Below the pieces are notes generated by a model that saw only the letters and a list, made by a program, of their open reading frames with translations, ran no database searches and was not told where the DNA came from. From Pholiota molesta (Eukaryota; Basidiomycota; Agaricomycetes; Agaricales; Strophariaceae): a DNA stretch of 64,000 nt. Made by a program: the position numbers and the translations under genes. The stretch covers positions 1 through 64,000 of the forward strand of contig JACGCK010000203.1 in NCBI GenBank assembly GCA_014925825.1, in the 5' to 3' direction. Of this stretch, positions 56,895 to 64,000 are shown in pieces; within the stretch, counting starts at the first letter, position 1; each line of letters begins with the position of its first letter.

Positions 56895-59800
56895 CTATCT
56901 CCCCCTCCGTCGGCGGACGGACCCGACCTGCACGCCCAGCGCCTGGAGCACCGCCGCATCGTTCCCCCATGCCTCGACTTCCGCGCTCATCTCGAAAACG
57001 ACATCCGCGCCGTGCGCGATTTGTGAGTGCGCGATGACGGGTTTTGTTACGGGCACACCGTTGATGGTGAGCGACTTGATGTACGGTTTGGTGCGTGCCC
57101 CAAGTGCGGTGATTGTGAGCCGTTTGGACGATGATTTGGAGGCGCTTCCTGCAGACGTCGGGTTCTCGAGGTCGATGGAGATCTTCTCAAAGAACGGGCT
57201 ACATGATAGACGCAGATGAAAATTCTATCCCGGAGAGGTGAAAGGAAGACACTCACGATCCAACGATGTACTCCCCAGACACTGGATTTACGGGATAGAA
57301 GCCCATTGAGCTGAAGATGAACCATGCGCTCATCTGGCCACAGTCCTCATTCTGAAATTACCAGCGTCAGCGTTACGTTATACAATAACAGCAAAAGCAA
57401 CTCATACCCAGATAGTCCTGTGGGAGTGTTATTATAGTTCGCGACTGCAATCTCCCGAACCTTCTCCTGCGTCTTAAATGCCGCGCCTGCCATAGCATAG
57501 AGGTACGGTATATGGTGCGAAGGCTAGTCCGTCCACGGAAATAATCAGTCTGCCATCATTCTCGGGTAGAATTTGGACGAAGACGTGCCTCGTTAGAATG
57601 GTCATTATGACCCCCGTCGAAATGCGCGTCCAAGCTCTGCACGAACGCCACCTCGCCGCCGCGACGGGCGATGAGATTGTCCATATCGTGTACGACGTCG
57701 AAAGAGTATGCCCATTTATCGCCTGTGCAAAGAAAAAAAGATCCGTTCAGTACTGCATTTCTGCATTGCCATATACGCATCGGCTGAACATCGGCGCACC
57801 CTCAGTCCACCCATTATCAGGCCCGCCCAGCTTCCATTCGCGTTCCGGGCCTCCATGAACCCGGTCTCGTCATTGAAGAGGTTGAACGCTGTGGTCATGG
57901 ACCGATTGAGAAGGAACTCGGTAATCGAGTCCGGCTTCCCAAGCTCGCGCGCGAGGACATAGGCCGCATAGTCGTCGTCTAAAGGCACAATGGATTAGCT
58001 TCTAGATCAAGAGGGGGGGAAAGTGGACGAGGGTGGGGAGCGGTGTGCCGATGTGGAAGTGGTAGAAGAGAAGGGCGCCACATACACGCGTAATCCAGCG
58101 TCCGCGACGCGCTCTCGGAATGTATATCATCCGCAACCCATCCTTTCCCAGCAGTGGCGTACACCGTCGACAAGCCTGCACGCACTTCGTAGTCCACATG
58201 CTACATATCACAATATCGCATCAGATTCCATATCCAACCTCTAAGTAAACACGAGAACACACCTCCTGACGATCAGCATAGCTAATCAACAGAGCAAGAA
58301 AAAGAAAAAAAATCAACATCCAAGCGAAAGGAAGTGGAAAGAGACGAGACGCACACGACAGTCGCATCATCCTTCGGCGGAACTGTAGCGTCCTTCCACA
58401 CCGCCTCCCACGCGAGATCGCGGTCGAAGCCAGTGATGCCCTTCAGGACCGCTTCGGCGACAAGCGAGTCTGCATGGGTGCCCACCTGAGGTGCACAAAC
58501 AGAATTTCGATCAGCACATGCCACTGAGCCTGAATGGAGTAGGTATAGAAGTATACTGAGCGTACCATTATGTTCGTCTCCACGATGTTTTTCCACATAG
58601 GCAACCAGCCACCCTGTGAGATTTTGATCTCAAAAAATGCCCAGTGTGGTGTAGATCTGCGAACGCACCTCTTTATAATCTGCCAGCATGCTCGATACCA
58701 TCCCCGGTATGCGGTCGGGACGAAGAGGATCTGCCACGCCCATTCCGCGCGGAACGTGTCCTACATACCAAAATGTGAGAAAAAAAAGAGGAAAGCGACT
58801 GACAAGGCTGATGCTATGCGCACCCATATCGAGTAACCCGTATACGATTCGGCGCCCTCAGCGAGCTGATGGACCTTGTTGTCGTATCCCGAGTAATACA
58901 AATTCCCCTCGTGTTGTTCTGATGGGTACTAAGAAATCAACATCTCAATGAGCTGCATATTCGCTGCTTCGCCGACGTAAACCGGGACCCACCGTGAGCG
59001 TATGCACCATCCCCGTGTAGAACGCTTGCAGATCCACGTACTCGCGACTCGTCTCGTTCACGGCGCGCCCGTCCGCGAACGGCTGCACCTGCACGCGATC
59101 CAGCAGATCCGCCCAGGCCTTGCGCACCGTATACGCCGTGTGCTCGAACGTCCCCGTGGCCAGGTGGGGATGATCCGGCGCTGAGGCTGCAGGCGACGAC
59201 GTCGCGATCGCAGATGATTTTGCGTCTGGAATCTCCGCGTCGATGTTCTTCCGCGCTTGGGCTTCCGAAATAAACGACGTCCCCACGCGCAGGGTGATCA
59301 CCCTCTCGCCGGTTGGGGACGCAGGGAACTTGGCGTACGCGCTGAGAAGCGGGCCTTCGAACGTCTTCCCCTTGCCCACGGCTGAGGTGGTAGTCCCGTT
59401 CTGAATTACCCCAAGGTCGGCTGGGGGTGGTCTCGTCGAAACGGGCACAGAAATAGCCCTTGAACTTCTCCGCGAAGGGCGCGATGGACGTGGGCGCGAT
59501 GATCCAGTCCTGCCGCTCGTCTGACCAGCCGCAGATCTCCAGCGGTGTCGATTGGGAGGAGAACGTCACGCCGCCGAGAGGGAAGGTGATGTTGGTCGGG
59601 GTGGAGGTGAGCACGGAGGGGCGGGAGACTTCGAATAGGAGGTGTGGTGAGAGTTTGGTCTGGAATGTGAAGCGCAGATGCGCTACGTGGGATGCTATCG
59701 GACTATGTCAAAAATGAACTGCAGAAGAGAATGATGTCGCAACGTACTCGCAGTTTGCTCGATTTTGATAGTGCCGTTGTGGCCATCGTCGAGGTCCACG

Positions 59801-60240
59801 GTGTAATAGCCCACACTCACTACCTCCTGCTTCTCCCATCACTCCCCCGGACCACCGTAAGGCCCCTCTTCTCGAAATCCACCACGACGGCATCGCCCAC
59901 ACCAGGGCTCACACTGATCGGCGCGCTCTCGCCCATCCAGATGGCAGGCTGGCGCGTGCCGACGACGCCCATGACGCGGTCCAGAGTGCAGTTGTACGGC
60001 GTCGCGGAGACGTAGTGCACCTGCGTCTGCGCGACCCAGCGCGTCATGGCGAAGGGGGGCGCGGTGCTGGGATCATGCCCCCGGAGCCGTTGGGTGTGTC
60101 GCCGCCATTTCCGATGAGGAGGTTGACAAGGTCGAGGGCAGGGCTCGGTGGGATGGAGAATGCGGGTGGGGCTTGGTGGACGTCGCGTCTGCCACGCGTG
60201 CGAGCGCCGCGGTGAGTAGTATTGCTTTCTTGGGTATCAT
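56895..60240 (-). pseudogene. GH92 alpha-mannosidase, secreted, with frame breaks
   Basis: The ATG at 60240 opens MIPKKAILLTAALARVADAT, a signal peptide. Blocks follow in family order: LDLVNLLIGNGGDTPNGSGG, ATPYNCTLDRVMGVVGTRQP, VGYYTVDLDDGHNGTIKIEQ, TFPLGG, DLQAFYTGMVHTLT, YTGYSIWDTFRAEW, GGWLPMWKNIVETNIMVGTH, VDYEVRAGLSTVYATAGKGW, TEGDKWAYSFDVVHDMDNLI, NNTPTGLSG and EDCGQMSAWFIFSSMGFYPV (57350-57290). Last comes a jelly-roll tail ending at TAG 56897-56895. Frames break near 60185, 60075, 59830, 59415 and 57830; most fit one missing base in a G or C run. GH92 enzymes are Ca-dependent exo-alpha-1,2-mannosidases acting on N-glycans. The coding sense between breaks is well kept, so this may be an intact gene with sequence errors. 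Confidence 0.8.
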
Positions 60241-60599
60241 TTTCTATAGGGTAGCTAATGATCAATGAGCTCTTTGATTCGATGCCTAACAGAGTGAGAA
60301 AACGTGTACTTGCATACTTCAGTGCGCGGTGTCCATTGACAGACTTTCCGTGGGGTTCTTGAAACTGGGGAGGTGACAAAGAACTTCTGGCGCTATGTTT
60401 GTCCTATATAAACCAAAAATTACCCCAGAACCGAGCGGGAGAAGATGAGGATATTGGAATTTGGGTCAGGAGAGGTCAGGCGGTTGGGTCATTCTCCATG
60501 TTGATGTCGGCTTCCAAGGTGAATAATGTTCCCACACCTAGCCATCCACACTCTCGTCGCGGGGAATTTGGAATTTGGCGTTTGCGGCTGCTAATAATA

Positions 60600-62650
60600 C
60601 CTGCTATGCGCTGAAAAGCGGGCCGCTGTATATTTGCCCTTCCCCACAGGAGAACTTGGAGAAGTACATTTCGCTCTCGATCCTCTCGATCCCAAATGTC
60701 GGCTGAAGAGCGCCCTCGTATGGCTTCGTATGGTCAAAGCTGGCCGAAGCTCTCACACGCGCGAAGGCTCGCGAAGAACGCGGGAGCGAGAATCCAATCC
60801 TGGCGCGGCGATGCACGGCGATACGCACCGGGAAGGGGCAGGCTTCTTCCATCTACGCCGTATCGCCAATTATTATTCTATGATATGTTACTTGTCAATA
60901 ATATCAGCTCTGATTGATTATCGAATCTTGGGAAATGCCACCTTAAACTATCCGTTCTACTACGTCTGGAGCATTCAAGTCGCTTGGATCAACTGATCGA
61001 ATATTTATGACGATCTTCCTATCCCAGAATCAAGATTTCACACAGATGTCAATTTAGGCGCCCGTCTACACGTGTCGCTCATCGATATAAGCCAGACATA
61101 CACGTTATTGCCTTCCATTACTTCCCCAATGTCTACATCTTCCAGTCCACTGTCTGAAGATGCGGTCGAAAGCAAGAACAACAAACTGCAGCTATCTCCA
61201 CTATGTACGTCCTTCCGGATCCACCTTACATGATGTCGGACTCATCGTAAAGAATTTTCTCTCATAGTCTCCGATAGCGACGCCGATCTGGCCTTCGTGT
61301 CGGCTGATGGCGTCATGTTCAGAATATACAGCAAATATTTGGAGGGTGCCAGTGCCGGATTGGCTCCGCCTGCGTCCACAATCATTGATCCTCTCGAATC
61401 TATCCTCTTGACGGAGCCGGGAACGGTTCTTGAAGTCCTCTTCCAGTTTATTCATCCTCGATCAGAGTCCGAAAAATACCATCAGCCATTACTGGTGGGT
61501 ATGGAGAGCTCCTTGTTCTTTCAAATGGCAGAAGCAGCCGAGAAATATCTTGTGTATGGGGCTATGAATGTGTGTATCACATATATGTAGTACGTCATTC
61601 ATGTGGCATTTTTATGAGCCAACAATTGACCTGCTCTGAAACTGGAAGTCAGATATATTCATCCTTTCCGGTCGAAGTGCTTAATCACTGTGTAAACCAT
61701 GGCTATGATGTCCTTGCCAACAAAGCAGCATTTCTTACTATATCGCTAGCGAATCCCATCGAGGAGGCTTTGGGCGGTCTTTCAGACCTTGGTGTTGCGC
61801 GAAAATGGGTACTTTTAATTACCATACACCCTCTATATAAAATGCACCACTGACAACTTAATTTTCGCAGACAAAATATTACGGACGTTGGCTGCAGATA
61901 CCAAGATTTGCTGCGAATATATTGCGCATAGAAGAATCTGCATCTTCGAAGTGTCAACGACGCGTCGCTATGATAAGTTCATTTCTGCTCAATGTGTCTG
62001 TCAGTCTGGGAAAGGCCGATCATGTCATGGACATCTCATCTCCATTGCCATGCTTCAATCCAAAGCTGTGTGATTGTTGGGCGACCAAATCAACTCCCTG
62101 GAAATGGCAAATACAACAAAAAGTAAAGGACATTCCAGAGTTTAGTCATATAGCTTAAATGTATTTTCATCAGCCCACGGAATGCATCGAATATATATGT
62201 AGCACGAGCGTCATAAATTATCGAACATATTCGCATTTTAGGTCCTACATGAGCACCACGCACCAAACCGGCGGAATGGGGCACAAACACCTTGAGTGCC
62301 ACGCCTTCGAGTGCTTGCCCTTGCCCATAGAAATAGTCCAAGGGAAGTAGTACTCAATCCCAAATATCGGCTGAAGGAGCGCCCTCAAAGCGCCCTCGTA
62401 TGCAACTCGTAATACTTATGGTGGAACTGGAAGTTGACTGGAAGCGATAATCCAATCCTGGCGCGGCGATCACATGATTGGCTTACGTATATACTATTAC
62501 GCCCAGTGCCCACCCCGCACCGGGCTTCTTCCATCTACACCGTTATTCTACGGCTGCTCGGACTGTTAAAATTTCAATATCAGCGCTAATTGAATAACTC
62601 TGGCGCTGCTCAACAATATGCCACCTATCCGTTCTACTATATCTGGAGAC
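60600..62650 (+). repeat. Tandem duplication of the BTB 5' region
   Basis: The stretches 60660-60990 and 62345-62650 share cccaaat.tcggctgaag, gcgccctcgtatg, aatccaatcctggcgcggcg and ccgttctacta.tctggag in order. So BTB B and C arose by tandem copying of a unit of about 1.7 kb that includes the promoter. Confidence 0.75.
61129..62158 (+). CDS. BTB/POZ-domain protein B (intact)
   Basis: Four exons. MSTSSSPLSEDAVESKNNKL is spliced (gtacgt) to FSDSDADLAFVSADGVMFRI, YSKYLEGASAGLAP, IIDPLESILLTEPGTVLEVL, FQFIHPRSESEKYHQP and FFQMAEAAEKYLVYGAMNVC. This is the BTB fold, with the final Ala/Cys helix. After an intron (gtacgt..ggaag) comes IYSSFPVEVLNHCVNHGYDV and LANKAAFLTISLANPIEEAL. The last exon reads TKYYGRWLQIPRFAANILRI and ends VKDIPEFSHIA at TAA 62156-62158. 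Such short BTB proteins are strongly expanded in Agaricomycetes and may act as Cul3 adaptors or as immunity-like regulators; this is inference. It is the only unbroken member of the three here. Confidence 0.85.
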
Positions 62651-62749
62651 TCAAAATCGCTTATAGCAGACACCTCCCAAGCAAAGACTTCTCCTCTGTG
62701 TCCGTCCTTCTCACTTGGCTCCTTTGTTCTGTCTCTAACCCATGTTCGA

Positions 62750-63208
62750 GTATAGTCTGTGATCCTCACGCTAATATTACCTTTAAGTCGGTTGATCGAG
62801 TTATATTCAAGATGTATAGCAGATATTTTGGCGCTGTCAGCGCCGGATTTTCAGCGCCTGAGTCCACAGCCATCTCGGATCAACCAGTCTTGTTACCGGA
62901 ATCAGCGCAAGTTTTGGAAATTCTCTTCCAGTTCATCCATCCTCCCTTTCGATCCGAACATTTCTATCAGCCGTCGGTGATAAAGATGGACGTGGAAGTT
63001 CTATTCGATGTTGCCACTGCAGCAGAGAAGTACGTGGTCTACGCGGCAATGAACGTATGCGTTACACGAATGCATTAGTACGTCTCATCATCATCTACTC
63101 GACATTCTTGGAAACCAATGTAAATTGACAGTGAATTGTATGAATCTCATCCATTCGAAGTTCTGAACCACGCCGCGAATCATGGTTACAATGAGCTTGC
63201 TGATTAAG
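62750..63208 (+). pseudogene. BTB/POZ-domain protein C, cut by a transposon
   Basis: An exon beginning near 62756 reads CDPHANITFKSVDRVIFKMY, SRYFGAVSAGFSAPESTAIS, VLLPESAQVLEILFQFIHPP and VLFDVATAAEKYVVYAAMNV. A gtacgt intron (63078 on) joins to ELYESHPFEVLNHAANHGYN and ELAD, then a stop (63206-63208) where paralogues read DKAA. One extra T precedes the usual aaggca, after which the sequence is no longer BTB. A first exon upstream, as in BTB B, is expected near 62600-62740 but its ATG is not clear. The gene is truncated. Confidence 0.7.
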
Positions 63209-63212
63209 GCAG

Positions 63213-64000
63213 GACACGAGTATACTCGCGAGTCTCGCGGATCCTTACTCGCGAGTATTGAAGTACTAAAATCTCATACTTGGATCCGTACAAGTAGTTT
63301 CCCACGGATGACTCGGATCCGCGAGTATTTACTCACAAGTATTGGCAAGTATGCAAGTACTTGTTGCCTTACAAGTAGAGATGAGTACTTACAGGTAAAC
63401 TTGCAAGTACTTGCAAAGAGTCATGTATTAAATAAATTGTATAGACTTATAGAACTCTAAAAGTCCTTTCGAACGATGCCAAGATTGTATTTTTAGCATA
63501 AGAATTGACAAAGTTATTAATAATTTGATTTAAGTAAGTACTTTGGGCATCTAAAAACGCTTTTACCTGCAGTTCAAACATTAACCGCCCGTACCTTTTG
63601 CAAACTTGCACATAAATAAAAGACATTTAGATCCACAGGATACAACTTAGAACTTAATATTTGAGCAACATTCGGCTGAGCTATAGTAGTATCTATGTTT
63701 TCTACTCTTTTTGACTACTTTAAAGACGCTTTTGCCTATGCTTCGTTTAATATAGCCATCGCCCTTTCGCAAATTGGCGTACAGTTAGATATTTAAACTA
63801 CCTTTTTAACAAGCATACGACCATAATATTTGGCTGAGAATTGATTGAGATATTACAAAATGCGCTCAACCACTGCATTGGCTAGTATTTTAGTTGTCTC
63901 TCACTCATTTCTCCACCGATTTTTGTCTTCTCTGAATTATACTACCCAGATATTACCATGTCAAATACTTCTTAGAGTCACAATTAGATAAAATTTAGCA
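63213..64000. mobile_element. Transposon end with palindromic subterminal repeats (runs off the window)
   Basis: From 63213 to about 63425 the DNA is full of short palindromes and their variants: actcgcgagt (three times, one inside gcggatcc context), ggatccgcgagtattt and cttgcaagtacttgcaa. Such arrays are common near the ends of hAT-type DNA transposons in mushrooms; that class is inferred. AT-rich DNA follows to the window end without a gene. Its start coincides with the end of BTB C homology. Confidence 0.55.

Overview
The window is a piece of a basidiomycete (Agaricomycete-type) mushroom genome. Genes are split by many short introns (about 45-90 bp, GT..AG). Several families are expanded in or typical of Agaricomycetes: DUF6534 seven-helix membrane proteins, a DUF6593-like protein, BTB/POZ proteins, a PLAC8 protein, a heme-thiolate peroxidase and a two-LysM secreted protein. 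I could not identify the species.

Layout. 1-4.7 kb: a duplicated LysM gene (a broken copy cut by the window edge and an intact copy) around a small unknown gene. 4.7-7.7 kb: TCF25/Rqc1. 8.5-10.8 kb: a cytochrome P450 with very small exons. 11.2-12.7 kb: DUF6534 protein 1. 14.1-17.3 kb: two unknown genes and a DUF6593-like gene. 17.4-19.5 kb: METTL16-type RNA m6A methyltransferase. 19.8-20.9 kb: an HDHD2-like HAD protein with frame breaks. 21-30.6 kb: gene-poor DNA with a MITE-like element and local repeats. 30.7-32.5 kb: a C2H2 zinc-finger regulator. 32.5-37.4 kb: gene-poor. 37.4-38.8 kb: a frame-broken alpha/beta hydrolase. 39.8-41.3 kb: PLAC8 and MDM35. 43.2-46.6 kb: a GH3 glycosidase. 47.8-48.7 kb: a frame-broken heme-thiolate peroxidase. 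49.2-49.8 kb: a second MITE-like element. 50.3 kb: intron-containing tRNA-Ser. 51.0-52.5 kb: DUF6534 protein 2. 52.7-54.9 kb: minisatellites around a tiny LTR element. 55.1-63.2 kb: three BTB genes (frame-broken, intact, cut by a transposon) around a frame-broken GH92 mannosidase.

The most interesting object is at 53899-54326. Two 172-bp direct repeats (one difference) begin TG and end CA, are bounded by a 5-bp CATTC target duplication, and enclose 84 bp. Read on the minus strand, the 84 bp begin with a primer-binding site and end with a polypurine tract, as in a miniature LTR retrotransposon (TRIM). Each LTR carries a sense-oriented tRNA-like gene with A and B boxes and a complete acceptor stem. 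The primer-binding site is complementary to the 3' end (plus CCA) of that same tRNA-like sequence. There is no TTTT run on the transcribed strand, so a Pol III transcript could cross the whole element. This suggests a mini-retroelement that encodes its own primer and promoter.

A second theme is that five or six genes keep well-conserved protein sequence but are broken by single-base losses, often in short homopolymers, without obvious in-frame stop mutations. They may be young pseudogenes or consensus errors, and raw reads would decide. Gene models were spliced by eye; start codons and small exons are the least certain parts.
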